Below are positions 1 through 9,188 of a stretch of 64,000 bases of DNA, piece by piece. The DNA comes from Candidatus Fraserbacteria bacterium (GTDB lineage Bacteria > Bipolaricaulota > Bipolaricaulia > RBG-16-55-9 > JAJCYT01), in the NCBI GenBank assembly GCA_029262795.1, contig JAJCYT010000030.1, positions 124,001-188,000 on the forward strand. Reading direction: 5' to 3'. The position numbers and the translations under genes were made by a program. The first letter of the stretch is position 1, and each line of letters begins with the position of its first letter. A model generated the notes under the pieces. That model saw nothing but the letters and a program-made list of their open reading frames with translations. It did no database searches and had not been told where the DNA came from.

Positions 1-1010
1 GGAAATTCAACTAGGGTTTCAAAATCAAATTCTTCTTTGAATTCCTCCAAAGCAGTTTCGTCCAGTGCCTCAGTCAAGAAGACCACAATTTCGCCGAGCA
101 GAAAACCATTTTCCAAATCATCGTTGTCTGGATGGCGGTGTTGGCAGTTGCTATTCACATCGAGTGGTCGGGTCTCAGAAATGCCTTCAACGCGCACCTC
201 GATACGGCCTTCAACGCCCTGTGGCACTCTGGCATGAATAATGAAAGGCAGCACTTTTACAATTTCAGCTTGTTGGTTGTCAATAAAAACAATGAGCGGT
301 TTGTCCAGTTCATGAAATCTGAAGCCATGAATGTGGACAACTTTTTCAGGCCCCACACATCTTGGCGACACAAAACCGAGGGTGGGTTCATCTGGTAACG
401 GAGGCAGATCAGCCACACCTCCGGGTGTTTCCGTTGGTGGAAGAGGGGGGGCAGCATCCACAATGCCTCTTTTAATATTGAAGCTGGCACTAATGGTACA
501 GGTTGCAAATCGATCCATAGGGTCAGCTTTTGTTGTGTCACAGCCAGCGGTGACACGGACAGGGAGCATGTCGAAATCGGCCAGACTGCCCAAGGGGTGG
601 GTGCTGTTCACAGTGCCAGCAACGTGACTTACAGGGGCTGGACCTGGAGGAGGTAAAGGCAGGTTGAACAATTCACCAAGAATTTCTACAGACAATTTTG
701 CCTCTGGTATGCCTTGCCGGTTGGTGTTGATGGATATGTCATATTCCACAACGATGAGTGCTTGACCTGAACGGCTGACACAATCGGCAGAAAGCCTGGG
801 AACATCATCAACTTTGCTGGTTTTTTCTTCATCATTCATGCCAACGACCAGAGAAAGATTTAACAAGGAATCAGGAATGGATTGCGGGCATGAGTTAACC
901 GGCGTTTGTGCAGACAAACGAGGTGAGATCGAAAACTGCTGGAGTATCAGGATGATAACTACAATGGCCAAAAATCTATAATTTTCTGTGAATTTGCGAA
1001 TGCCCATCAT
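1..1010 (-). CDS. Secreted protein, C-terminus cut by the left window edge
   Basis: The minus frame is open from ATG 1010 to the left edge, about 336 codons with no stop, so the gene continues outside the window. Residues 1-37 look like a signal peptide: Arg/Lys near the start, a hydrophobic run IVVIILIL, and a likely cut after LSA. The mature part has scattered Cys and a Pro-rich linker. Residues about 205-290 hold beta strands resembling an IPT/TIG-type Ig fold, and the visible end is acidic. A purine-rich GGCGGTGGGA lies upstream of the tandem ATGATG start. I do not recognise the protein. It reads toward the left edge, in the same direction as the two-component genes, from which it is separated by 55 bases. 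Confidence 0.7.
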   Translation of the reverse strand, partial: MMGIRKFTENYRFLAIVVIILILQQFSISPRLSAQTPVNSCPQSIPDSLLNLSLVVGMNDEEKTSKVDDVPRLSADCVSRSGQALIVVEYDISINTNRQGIPEAKLSVEILGELFNLPLPPPGPAPVSHVAGTVNSTHPLGSLADFDMLPVRVTAGCDTTKADPMDRFATCTISASFNIKRGIVDAAPPLPPTETPGGVADLPPLPDEPTLGFVSPRCVGPEKVVHIHGFRFHELDKPLIVFIDNQQAEIVKVLPFIIHARVPQGVEGRIEVRVEGISETRPLDVNSNCQHRHPDNDDLENGFLLGEIVVFLTEALDETALEEFKEEFDFETLVEF

Positions 1011-1065
1011 AAAAATCCCACCGCCTAATTAAGCTCCAATAATGTAATAGTACCTTTTAAAGCGC

Positions 1066-1746
1066 TCAGCTAGACGTTGCCAACTTATAACCAAACCCTC
1101 TAACGGTAATCACAAGGTCGGGGCTTTCGGCGTCGGTTTCGATTTTGTTTCGCAAGAGATAGATGTATTTTTTGACATCTTCGCTCGATGCGAAATGGCT
1201 GTCGGCCCAGATGACGTCCAGCACTTCCTGATGTGAAAATACTTTGCCTGGTTTACTGGCCAGAAGTTTCAATAGATCGTATTCCTTGGGAGACAGTTCG
1301 ACCACTTCGCCGCGCACCTGGACTTGTTTCTTTTCGTCGTCGATGTCGATGTCCTTGAGTTGAATGGACTGGTTGGTTTCACCCTGATAACGACGTGTGA
1401 CGGCTTCGATGCGGGCCACCACTTCGAGCAGGTCAAACGGCTTGGTGATGTAATCGTCCACACCGGAGGATAATCCTCGCACTTTGTCTTCGGTGGTGTC
1501 TTTGGCGGTGAGCATGATCACAGGCACATCACTTTTTTCGCGGATGCGCTCTAACACCGTCCAGCCATCGAGCTTGGGCATCATCACATCCAGTAACACC
1601 AAGTCTGGGTTTTCCTTCTCAAATGCTTGCAATGCCTGCGCGCCATCGTCGGCTTCACTGACAATGTACTGTTTGGCAATCAGGAATTTTTTCAATAACT
1701 GTCTGGAATTTACATCATCTTCGGCAACCAAGATTTTCATTGTCAT
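1066..1746 (-). CDS. OmpR/PhoB-family response regulator
   Basis: 226 residues. The receiver domain (about 1-118) has the acidic pair ED-D at 9-11, phospho-acceptor Asp53 in LLDVMMP, the switch Thr in MLTAKD and Lys in ITKPF. The C-terminal winged helix (about 130-225) has the ELSPKEYDLL and VRGFGYKL signatures. The frame extends to a TTG at 1776 that overlaps the kinase stop, but ATG 1746 has GGAGG (1757-1761) ten bases upstream, so I place the start there. It is the partner of the histidine kinase immediately upstream. The family binds DNA as a dimer after phosphorylation. Targets are not visible here, though the secreted-protein gene just downstream is a neighbour worth testing. Confidence 0.95.
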   Translation of the reverse strand: MTMKILVAEDDVNSRQLLKKFLIAKQYIVSEADDGAQALQAFEKENPDLVLLDVMMPKLDGWTVLERIREKSDVPVIMLTAKDTTEDKVRGLSSGVDDYITKPFDLLEVVARIEAVTRRYQGETNQSIQLKDIDIDDEKKQVQVRGEVVELSPKEYDLLKLLASKPGKVFSHQEVLDVIWADSHFASSEDVKKYIYLLRNKIETDAESPDLVITVRGFGYKLATSS

Positions 1747-1772
1747 CGTCGTTTTTCCTCCATGTTGATCGC

Positions 1773-3341
1773 TCAACGCTGCGTGCTGAGGTGAGCGCGT
1801 CCGTTTACTAGTTCAGGTGTGTGTTGTTGGGCCAGGGGCAGGGTGAAGTAAAAAATGGTCCCGCCCTCTGGGTTGGGTTCAAACCACACTTTTCCATCGT
1901 GCATTTCGATATATTTTTTCACAATCGCCAACCCCAGGCCAATGCCAGAGGATTCGCGGGTGGTGGAACCGTCCAACTGTCGAAACGGTTCAAACACTTT
2001 ATCCGTTTCACGGGGGTCAATGCCAGGACCGGTGTCCGACACCCCAAAACGAACCATGGTTCGATCGTCTTCGCTCCATGATTGGGCAAGCAATTTGACC
2101 GTGCCACTTGGTGCGTATTTGATAGCGTTTGATAACAGGTTAATTAAAATTTGTTTCAGCTTGGTGGCATCGGCTTCCACGGTCAGGGATTCAGCTTCGT
2201 TAAGAAGTTCCAGGTCGCTGTTTCGCACCAGAGATTCCACCGTTTTGATTGCGTCGTGTGCCATCTGTCGCGCATCAATTCGTTCCAGATGCAGGGGTTC
2301 TTCGCCCGATTCCAGTTTGGAAAAGCGCAGAATATTGTCGATTAACACCAAAAGATGATCGCCTGAGCTGAGAATCGCGCGTAAATCATGTCGTTGTTCA
2401 CCGGTAATTGGACCATCCACACCTTGAAGTAAGAGCTGTGAGAAGCCACGAATGGCGTGCAATGGGGTTTTTAACTCATGCCCCATCACCGCTAAAAATT
2501 CCGATTTGACCTGATTGGCCTTGTATAGCTGATCGTTGACCTGTTCCAGGTGGCCTTCGTGCTGCGAAATCGTGCTGGCCATTTTGTTGAATTCGTAGGC
2601 CAGGGTTTCCAGTTCGTCTCCGCTGCGCACATTGGCACGCGCGAAGCGGTCACGTCGAAATTGTTTGACCGATTTGGTCAGTACATCGACTGGCCCCAAC
2701 ACCCACTTGTAAAGAATAAATGCCACCACCAAACCCACCGCAATAAATGCCATGCTGATGAGGATGAATAAGAACAACGCGCGTTGCAATTCCTGTGTGA
2801 CCTGGTTGGGTGACAGCCCGAGGCGCAGATAGTTGGTGCCACAGAGCACGTCGTCGCTCATTTGTTCAATGCTGGCACAACTGAAAGATTGCTTGAAGTC
2901 CACCACTCGTTCGCTATTTGGTAGGGTCAAATCGCGTTTTTCGTACACTTTATTAAACGGCTCAATTAAAAAGAAGGAATTGTCCGTGTCGGGATTGTAG
3001 GTAAACAGGCTTTGATTTTCGTAAACAACCTGGGCGTAGATCAACTCATTTTGCAAAAAAGTTTCTCTAATTTCCTCCACGGTTTTTCTCACATCGCTGG
3101 CCAGAGCCAAGGTGGCAATGGCGCGATCATCTTCGACATCCAGCCTTTCTTCTAAATTTTGCTGAAAGCGGGTGGAAAGGGCTTCAAGCACATCTTTACC
3201 ACGGGCGTCAAATTGATTCCACAACTCTTGTGAAAGACGGTCGCTGACGATCACGCCAAAGGTGACAGTCAACAACACGGTAAAGCAGACGATGATGATG
3301 GTGAATTTGTATTTTAAGCTGAGAGTGCGCAAGCTTTTCAT
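1773..3341 (-). CDS. Membrane histidine kinase (sensor of two-component system)
   Basis: 522 residues. TM1 is at about 11-32, followed by an extracytoplasmic sensor region of about 155 residues with two Cys (SFSCASIEQ and DVLCGTN). TM2 is at about 189-212, then HAMP (213-264), a short coiled coil, HisKA with His288 in MGHELKTPLHAIRG, and HATPase_c with DTGPGID (G1) and GIGLGLAI (G2). It autophosphorylates at His288 and passes phosphate to the regulator encoded next. The ligand is unknown; the sensor region matches nothing I recognise. The ATG at 3341 is preceded by GAAGG. The stop lies 26 bases before the regulator's ATG, so the two genes are one transcription unit. Confidence 0.95.
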   Translation of the reverse strand: MKSLRTLSLKYKFTIIIVCFTVLLTVTFGVIVSDRLSQELWNQFDARGKDVLEALSTRFQQNLEERLDVEDDRAIATLALASDVRKTVEEIRETFLQNELIYAQVVYENQSLFTYNPDTDNSFFLIEPFNKVYEKRDLTLPNSERVVDFKQSFSCASIEQMSDDVLCGTNYLRLGLSPNQVTQELQRALFLFILISMAFIAVGLVVAFILYKWVLGPVDVLTKSVKQFRRDRFARANVRSGDELETLAYEFNKMASTISQHEGHLEQVNDQLYKANQVKSEFLAVMGHELKTPLHAIRGFSQLLLQGVDGPITGEQRHDLRAILSSGDHLLVLIDNILRFSKLESGEEPLHLERIDARQMAHDAIKTVESLVRNSDLELLNEAESLTVEADATKLKQILINLLSNAIKYAPSGTVKLLAQSWSEDDRTMVRFGVSDTGPGIDPRETDKVFEPFRQLDGSTTRESSGIGLGLAIVKKYIEMHDGKVWFEPNPEGGTIFYFTLPLAQQHTPELVNGRAHLSTQR

Positions 3342-3770
3342 CGAACGCCAACCTTCATCAGATGAATTGAATGGGGTGCCTTGTCTATCAACCTCACTAT
3401 ATCATCAACCCCCATCCATTAACGTGCTGTCAGTTTCACTGTGCGATCGCTTACACAACGCAGTTTCAGTGCTTTCCAAACAGATTTTTACAAGCGATTT
3501 TGAAATGATGCGCTACATTTGTCTAAATCTCAATCAGTCTACTGTTGTGAGCATGACATCGTCAAGGGTTTCCACGCTTTTTCCACTTACTTTTCCTTAG
3601 AATTCCACCCACTTCCTTTATACTGAAAGTGGTGACACACATCACGTTGCTTTTGGCTGAAACGGCTTATTTTTAGGGGAAAAAGTAAATCAACGAATGT
3701 TTGTCACAAACACAACAGTGAGTTGACGCAATTGAATTGTTCAACTACAATGAGTTTGTGAGGGGAAATA
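3342..3770. other. Divergent intergenic region between kinase and secreted-protein gene
   Basis: 429 bases between divergent genes, with no coding potential I trust. It holds the strong plus-strand promoter described separately (3723-3751). On the minus strand, TATAGT preceded by TGA (complement of 3396-3404) could be an extended -10 for the kinase operon, but no good -35 matches it. No repeat family member is present. Confidence 0.5.
3723..3751 (+). promoter_or_regulatory. Sigma-70-type promoter of the 3771 gene
   Basis: TTGACG (3723-3728), 17-base spacer, TACAAT (3746-3751). Transcription would start near 3758, leaving a short leader that holds the GAGGGGA ribosome site before ATG 3771. 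Confidence 0.7.
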
Positions 3771-4751
3771 ATGTTTGGCATTGATAAAAGCACCTCGCAG
3801 CGCTTCATTGCAGCATTGCTTCTAGCCTTAGGAGTGATGCTTCTCGGGGTTTACGGTGAAGCCTACCAGCTTACCGCGCCTTGTTCAGAGGTTTATTTGG
3901 ACATTGACTACGCGTTGAATCCCAATCCACTAAGCCACGAATATTCTGTTTCGAAGATGCCTGATCAAGTGCCATTGGCAGGGTGTTTTTCGACCTGGAT
4001 GCCTTTACAGGTTTCGGCACTGTTCGGGATGAACACCATTCAAAAAGAAACGCTGGTTATTCCTGAAAATCGACAATTGTCTTCAGAGGATTTGGCACCA
4101 AGGGGCTTGTTTGATCAATTGAAAACCATTTGGGATGAGGATAACTTTGAGTTGCGTCGCGATACATTGGCCGCCGGGAGCTTCAGTTTTGGCAACATTG
4201 CCACGCTCGAAGCAGAGCGTGAGACGATTTTGGCGTTTTTAGAAAAAGTGGCCAACAACCTGATCCCATCGTCGCAACCAGGGGGGATCCCCTCTCCGCA
4301 CATGGGGTTCACCTTCAACTTGAACGACATTCCGTTGAATTCGCAAACCTTGCTTGGCAGCAGTGGTGTGTTCAGCGTCGATGAAAATTTGAACGTGTTT
4401 TTGGAAGACCTCACCATTACGGTTAGTAACGAGACTTTCAGTGGTGAGACACAGATTAATCCTGAGAATCTTTCGCTGGAAAGCGGCGCATTCAGTATCA
4501 ACCTCAACATTGGCAACGCCAGGGTCAGCAGCACGACGACCTTCCAGAAAGATCAAGGAGTGACAAAACAGGTGCTCAACATGAGCGCAGGTTTGGGTCA
4601 GCTTCAGTTGCATAGTCAGGTGACTTTGGGCATCAGCAGCAATGAGTTTCGTTTGGGGGCATCCATTTCGGATTATGCCATTTCAACCACGTCAATCATC
4701 GACGCTTTTGGGAATCGCAGCCAGACATTTGAACTTGAATTAGACTTCTAA
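3771..4751 (+). CDS. Secreted protein of unknown function
   Basis: 326 residues. The N-terminal signal sequence or anchor is residues 10-30 (RFIAALLLALGVMLLGVYG). The first third of the mature part has two Cys (APCSEVY and AGCFSTW) that could form a disulfide. The C-terminal half is rich in Asn, Ser and Thr with alternating hydrophobic residues, suggesting beta structure. No family recognised. The start is supported by GAGGGGA and a strong promoter. The DUF4384-like gene follows after 64 bases on the same strand and is probably co-transcribed; both are exported. Confidence 0.75.
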   Translation: MFGIDKSTSQRFIAALLLALGVMLLGVYGEAYQLTAPCSEVYLDIDYALNPNPLSHEYSVSKMPDQVPLAGCFSTWMPLQVSALFGMNTIQKETLVIPENRQLSSEDLAPRGLFDQLKTIWDEDNFELRRDTLAAGSFSFGNIATLEAERETILAFLEKVANNLIPSSQPGGIPSPHMGFTFNLNDIPLNSQTLLGSSGVFSVDENLNVFLEDLTITVSNETFSGETQINPENLSLESGAFSINLNIGNARVSSTTTFQKDQGVTKQVLNMSAGLGQLQLHSQVTLGISSNEFRLGASISDYAISTTSIIDAFGNRSQTFELELDF

Positions 4752-4815
4752 TCTTGAAACAATCTCATCATTCAATCGTATTGATAAAGCACAACAGAAA
4801 TTATTGGGAGGGCAC

Positions 4816-6231
4816 ATGAGACACACTGTGATCATAACCATGTTATTGATTCTGGGAACAGGCATGGCGCTTGCACAACCCGAACCTCAGGGTGTGATGG
4901 TGACGCCAGAGGAAACCGATTTTATTGTGGAAATTGCTGTCGAAAAACCCAACTACCTGGCAGGAGAACGGCTTGAGCTGAAATTACGATTGACTGAAGC
5001 CGCCTATGTTTACGTCTACAGTATTAATGTCGAAGGCGAAGTTACTCTATTATTTCCCAACGCCTATTCGCCGGACAATCGGTTGAATGCAGGCGAACAC
5101 GACATGCCCAGCAGTCGGTTTAGCTTGATGATTGACGGCAACCCTGGCACGGAAGTGATTCAGGCCATTGCCACACAGACACCACTAAACCTGCTGTCGC
5201 TGATTCAAACCGCGCTGACGAACGAAAATCCGTTTGCCTATATCGAAATTCAACCCGAACAACTGGTGGCCAAATTCCAGACGTTGATTGCCGAAACCAA
5301 CGCGCCCGACCAATGGGCCGCTGCCTGGACAAAGTTTCAGATTGTGAAGACCAAACCACATCGCTGGTTGATCAAGTCCTCGCCAGATGAGTTGGAAGTG
5401 TTTCTGGATGGTGAATCGATTGGGCTGACACCAGAAGAAATCAACTTGCAAGTGCCTTCCCGTGCTGGTGAAACCAGTCAATATGAACTGGCTTTGATGA
5501 ATGGCGACACTGTGGTTTGGGTAGGTACACTCAAACTTAGCACCAACGCCAACGGTAAAGTGAAAATCCAAACACAGCCACAAGGTGATTATCCCAGCAT
5601 TGATATTGACACCAATGATAGCTTGACAGAACTGACGCTGGACACTCGAATTCCAGTGTCATCTTTCGGTAACGGCTTGGATGTAGAACCAGTGATCGAT
5701 GCCGATGATGAGATTGAAGGAATCACCAGTGTCAACTATCGTCGACTGGGGTCGCTGGGGGGGTCATTGTCCGCCAATTTGGGGGGACACCCTCTGGGGA
5801 TTTCCACCTTTGGATTTGAGTTTGGTGTTGGTTTTTTGCGCGTGGGTATGGGCCTTGCTGATACGCAAGATAACAACGTGCCCGAGTTTTTTGACATCGG
5901 TCGGCCCGAAGATTTGGGCCCTGTTGAAGTGTTTAATGCCGATCCTGAAGTTGAATTTTATGGCAAACTTTCTTTATCTACGGGCATAGAAGGTATTTTT
6001 ATCGAGTTTGGCGGCGGCATCGTGATGCAAGAAAGAGCGCATGTGGCTGCACCGCTGGGCAGCGTTAGTGCGGCGCCGCTTGATGTGGGCATCCTGCCCA
6101 ACGGCTACATCAGCGAAGAATTCGACACAGCTGGCATTGTGGGCCTTGCTTATCGCGTTGGCGGACTGCTGCTTCAAATTGGCTACGACACCCATCGTGG
6201 TGTGGTGGGCGGTTTGGGTGTTGTGTTCTAA
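4816..6231 (+). CDS. DUF4384/PEGA-like exported protein with beta-barrel-like C-terminus
   Basis: 471 residues from ATG 4816, chosen because GGGAGG ends four bases upstream; a TTG at 4804 is in frame but unsupported. Signal peptide 1-21, cut after ALA. Residues about 30-150 resemble DUF4384 (VYVYSINVEGEVTLLFPN), a domain of envelope-associated sensors. About 180-250 resembles PEGA (SSPDELEVFLDGESIGLTP). The last 200 residues are Gly-rich alternating strands, and the protein ends in GGLGVVF, a terminal-Phe pattern like outer-membrane barrels. This may hint at a diderm envelope, but it is inference. A strong terminator follows. Confidence 0.7.
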   Translation: MRHTVIITMLLILGTGMALAQPEPQGVMVTPEETDFIVEIAVEKPNYLAGERLELKLRLTEAAYVYVYSINVEGEVTLLFPNAYSPDNRLNAGEHDMPSSRFSLMIDGNPGTEVIQAIATQTPLNLLSLIQTALTNENPFAYIEIQPEQLVAKFQTLIAETNAPDQWAAAWTKFQIVKTKPHRWLIKSSPDELEVFLDGESIGLTPEEINLQVPSRAGETSQYELALMNGDTVVWVGTLKLSTNANGKVKIQTQPQGDYPSIDIDTNDSLTELTLDTRIPVSSFGNGLDVEPVIDADDEIEGITSVNYRRLGSLGGSLSANLGGHPLGISTFGFEFGVGFLRVGMGLADTQDNNVPEFFDIGRPEDLGPVEVFNADPEVEFYGKLSLSTGIEGIFIEFGGGIVMQERAHVAAPLGSVSAAPLDVGILPNGYISEEFDTAGIVGLAYRVGGLLLQIGYDTHRGVVGGLGVVF

Positions 6232-6262
6232 ATTTTTTAAATCAAACTGAATTGTTGAATGT

Positions 6263-6302
6263 AAAGCGGATCAGAGCGACCTTCTGGTCCGCTTTCTTTT
6301 TT
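6263..6302 (+). terminator. Rho-independent terminator
   Basis: A 13-bp stem (6263-6275 with 6283-6295, one G:U pair), a 7-base loop and a T-rich tract at 6297-6302. It closes the two exported-protein genes at 3771-6231. Confidence 0.9.
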
Positions 6303-6401
6303 GGATTGATTTTCGCTTGAAAACTATGCTATCTTTCCTTCATATGATGTTGAGTAGGACACACTAAAAAATCTCTTTTCAAAATCAAGGAGCGTTGCAT
6401 C

Positions 6402-7859
6402 GTGCAGGTTATTATTCGTTGGATATTGTTTGGCATGATGGTGTTTGGATTGAATCTGGGAGTGTCACCCGATTTATATGCACAAGGGGAAACGCCCACG
6501 GTGCTTGGCTTTTCTCCAAACAAAGCACCCCCTGGAGATACGGTGGATATTGACGGCATGGATTTTACACCGACACCGACAGTTCAGTTTGATGGGGTTA
6601 ATATTCCGGTGCAGTTTATTGATGATCTCACCCTGCGTTTTGTGGTGCCCGAAGATATTGTGTGTGGCGAGCACGAAATTTGGCTACACCAAAACATTCC
6701 CGATGGCGGCGGTCGTTTGCTTGACTGGAGCGACGGGCCATTTGAATTCACCTGCATGCCAGCGATTCATGAGTTGATGCCAAGCAGTGCGCCGCCAGAC
6801 AGCAACATTGTTATTGATGGGGCCGGTTTTTTTTCAAATTCATCTGGTCCGCCACTGAATCTTTCGTGGGGGTCGCGCGTGGTGTTTGATGGTGAATTGG
6901 TCAGCAGTAATTATTTTGACAATGATCGTATGAGCTTTCGGATTCCTGAAGATGCTTTATGCGGTGAACATACGGTTCAGATTGATAACCCCGTTAGCTT
7001 CTTCGACCCGCCCATGAAGCTCAGCAACACCAAGACCTTTGTAGTGACAACACCTTGTGATGATGGGATTGACGAAGGCGGGACGGATGATCCACCCAAT
7101 GCCTCGTTCAGTTTCAACCCAAATAATCCAACCTCAGGCCAAGCTGTTCAATTCAATGACCAATCCACAGATACCGACAGCATCATCGTTTCCTGGATTT
7201 GGGACTTTGATGATGGCAACTCAAGCAGTCTGCAAAATCCACAATACGTCTACGCCACCCCAGGCACTTACACAGTCAAACTGACCGTGACGGATGACAC
7301 TCAATTGACGGATACGATTACCAAATCCATCACAATAACCCAAGAACAGGCAGTGACCGATCCACCCAGTGCCGCATTTAGTTTCGCACCAAATAATCCA
7401 GATGTGACTGAGATCGTTCAATTTGCTGATCAGTCCACAGACAGCGATGGAAACATTGTTTCATGGCGTTGGGATTTTGGCGATGGCACTTCCAGTAACT
7501 TGCAAAACCCCAAACACGCCTATACCGACGATGGCACTTTCACTGTTTCATTAATGGTGACTGATAACGATGGGTTGTCCAACAGCACATCTCAAACCAT
7601 TACCGTAAATGAAGAAGAAGTGGAAAATCCTACCCTCACTATTTTTCAAGCGATTGCTCAACTGATTCCCAACGATCCAAGTGGTGGCAATATACAAAAC
7701 TCCGCTCAGGTGATTGGTGATCTTGAAATTTTGCAAGCCGTCCGTATGTGGATTTTGTCCGAGCCGGTACCAGGTACAGGCGGCCAAACAATTAATGATG
7801 ACACTGTTCGCGAACTGATCCGAAAATGGATTCTAGGTGAAGTGATTGTGTTGTTTTGA
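6402..7859 (+). CDS. Secreted IPT/TIG + PKD protein with dockerin-like tail
   Basis: 485 residues starting with GTG 6402; AAGGAG lies eight bases upstream. Signal peptide 1-28 (cut after LYA). Two IPT/TIG Ig-like domains (about 30-115 and 120-210) share the pattern P-x-x-APPGD/DSN and end in a CGEHE/CGEHT strand. Two PKD domains follow (about 228-315 and 322-408; SIIVSWIWDFDDG, NIVSWRWDFGDG). The last 75 residues form a two-helix unit (VIGDLEILQAVRMWI, then DDTVRELIRKWI) also seen in the proteins at 34988 and 50634. These folds usually make extended cell-surface or extracellular proteins. No catalytic domain is present, so adhesion or structural binding is the best guess. Confidence 0.85.
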   Translation: MQVIIRWILFGMMVFGLNLGVSPDLYAQGETPTVLGFSPNKAPPGDTVDIDGMDFTPTPTVQFDGVNIPVQFIDDLTLRFVVPEDIVCGEHEIWLHQNIPDGGGRLLDWSDGPFEFTCMPAIHELMPSSAPPDSNIVIDGAGFFSNSSGPPLNLSWGSRVVFDGELVSSNYFDNDRMSFRIPEDALCGEHTVQIDNPVSFFDPPMKLSNTKTFVVTTPCDDGIDEGGTDDPPNASFSFNPNNPTSGQAVQFNDQSTDTDSIIVSWIWDFDDGNSSSLQNPQYVYATPGTYTVKLTVTDDTQLTDTITKSITITQEQAVTDPPSAAFSFAPNNPDVTEIVQFADQSTDSDGNIVSWRWDFGDGTSSNLQNPKHAYTDDGTFTVSLMVTDNDGLSNSTSQTITVNEEEVENPTLTIFQAIAQLIPNDPSGGNIQNSAQVIGDLEILQAVRMWILSEPVPGTGGQTINDDTVRELIRKWILGEVIVLF

Positions 7860-7889
7860 GGGTAATGCATTAGATAAGGGAAAATAAAA

Positions 7890-7942
7890 GTTAAAGGCTT
7901 CAAGCCCCCAACCCCCTTCATCTGAAGGGGGCTATGATTTGG
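7890..7942 (+). repeat. GC-rich palindromic repeat, copy 1 (forward)
   Basis: Contains a 9-bp hairpin (7912-7920 with 7923-7931, 2-base loop) preceded by a C-rich tract. It has the same layout as copies at 8052, 37536, 50526, 59640 and 60479. It pairs with the inverted copy at 8052. Confidence 0.85.
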
Positions 7943-8051
7943 ACTTCGTAGGTTGGTTCTAATCTTCGTTATGATGGTCTTTACGTTAATGAGTATGGGT
8001 TTAATTTTTCGATTTAGAAAAAAAACGCATCTCTGAACCAACTCACTCAGG

Positions 8052-8104
8052 CAAACCGTAGCCCCCTTTATGTAAAGGGGGTTGGGGGATTAGAAGTCTT
8101 TAAC
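8052..8104 (-). repeat. GC-rich palindromic repeat, copy 2 (inverted)
   Basis: Inverted relative to the copy at 7890, with conserved flanks on both sides (AAACCGTAG and TTAGAAGTCTTTAAC). Copies 1 and 2 bracket about 110 unique bases, so 7890-8104 can fold into one long hairpin, a REPIN-like arrangement. It lies in the gap between two convergent genes. Confidence 0.85.
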
Positions 8105-8138
8105 TAGAAAATTCAAACCTAAAAAGTTTTTCTATCTT

Positions 8139-9083
8139 CTATCCCTTTTTCGTGTAATACCCATCAAACCACACAAACCAGGTTTTGCCGTCGTCGTTGG
8201 ATTGTTCGAACAACTGACGGACGCGACCATCTTCGAGAGGGGTCCAAATGCCTCGCATGGGGATGACGGTGCCATCTATCAGAGTTTGAGAACCTTCCAA
8301 AAACATTGCACCATCTTCATTAAGATTGCCATGCAATTCGATATGACTTCCAGATCCGTCGATCCAATGTTGTGTGTATTGACCACGGGCGGTGTCGTAG
8401 TAATTGATGCTTTGGCCGGTGCTGCCGCCATTGCCAACCCAGTTTTCAAACAGCATGCAACCGCCAGGTTGTTTTGTGATGGAGTTTTCTCCAGCCGTTG
8501 GACCGCCATCACCTGAGGTCACATCCCATTCCCCAATCCAGAAATCGAAGGCGCGAAAGTTTTCGTCGAACTCGCAGGGTGTTGAATTGCGTTGAGCCGA
8601 AGCCAGGACAGTTTCAAAACGATCATCCGATCTCATAGGTTCGAGTTGTTCATCATTTTGTAAAAAAGCCACTTGACCAAAGCCTGTGTCCATCGTGGCG
8701 TCGATCCATTTAAAAGCTGTATCAATATCACCGAGTTGACTGTGCATGCGGGCCAAATTGATGCTGGTGAACAATGGGTTGAATTCTAACTCATGTGCTT
8801 TTTCAAAGGCCATGGCCGCTTCGCTCCATTGTTCCAGACTTCTCAATGAAGAAGCCATTTGGAACCAGGCTTGTGAATGGTTTGGGTCTTTTGCCACAAT
8901 TTCGCGATAGGTAGAGACGGCATTGTCCCAATCGCTATTTTGAAAATATTCGTCTGCCTGTGTTTCGAGTTCACTTAAATCAATATTTGATGTCATGGAA
9001 TCCTCTGAATTGTTCAACCAAAAAAATGCTCCGCCCGCCGCCAGCAGACCGACTGCCAGCACCACAAGGAGAGTTTGATTCAT
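8139..9083 (-). CDS. Membrane-anchored TPR protein with DUF1579-like C-terminal domain
   Basis: 314 residues. An N-terminal TM or signal anchor (4-22) is followed by TPR-like helical repeats (about 36-140; SDWDNAVSTYREIVAKDPNH and related). The C-terminal domain (about 165-314) has FDFWIGEWDVTS, a GGCMLFENW segment and the YYDTARGQYTQHWID segment typical of DUF1579-like beta-rich proteins, which resemble lipocalin-type folds. The ligand is unknown. The ATG at 9083 has AGGAGG eight bases upstream. It is transcribed alone, divergent from the repeat unit at 9189. Confidence 0.8.
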   Translation of the reverse strand: MNQTLLVVLAVGLLAAGGAFFWLNNSEDSMTSNIDLSELETQADEYFQNSDWDNAVSTYREIVAKDPNHSQAWFQMASSLRSLEQWSEAAMAFEKAHELEFNPLFTSINLARMHSQLGDIDTAFKWIDATMDTGFGQVAFLQNDEQLEPMRSDDRFETVLASAQRNSTPCEFDENFRAFDFWIGEWDVTSGDGGPTAGENSITKQPGGCMLFENWVGNGGSTGQSINYYDTARGQYTQHWIDGSGSHIELHGNLNEDGAMFLEGSQTLIDGTVIPMRGIWTPLEDGRVRQLFEQSNDDGKTWFVWFDGYYTKKG

Positions 9084-9188
9084 GTCAGACGCCTCCTAAA
9101 CTAAGATTTCAAATTAGGTTAGCAAGTTGTCCTTCCACTTCGCTTCCAGATAGATATTTGCAAAACAGGCAAATTTTAGGTGGAAATC

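Noticed and set aside
1747-1776. TTG start of the response regulator, overlapping the kinase stop
   Set aside because: The ATG at 1746 has a strong ribosome site at proper spacing, and the extra ten residues precede the normal receiver start.
8202-8516. Plus-strand frame of 104 codons opposite the TPR/DUF1579 gene
   Set aside because: It lies wholly inside a well-supported gene on the other strand, has no ribosome site, and its translation looks like antisense of the real protein.
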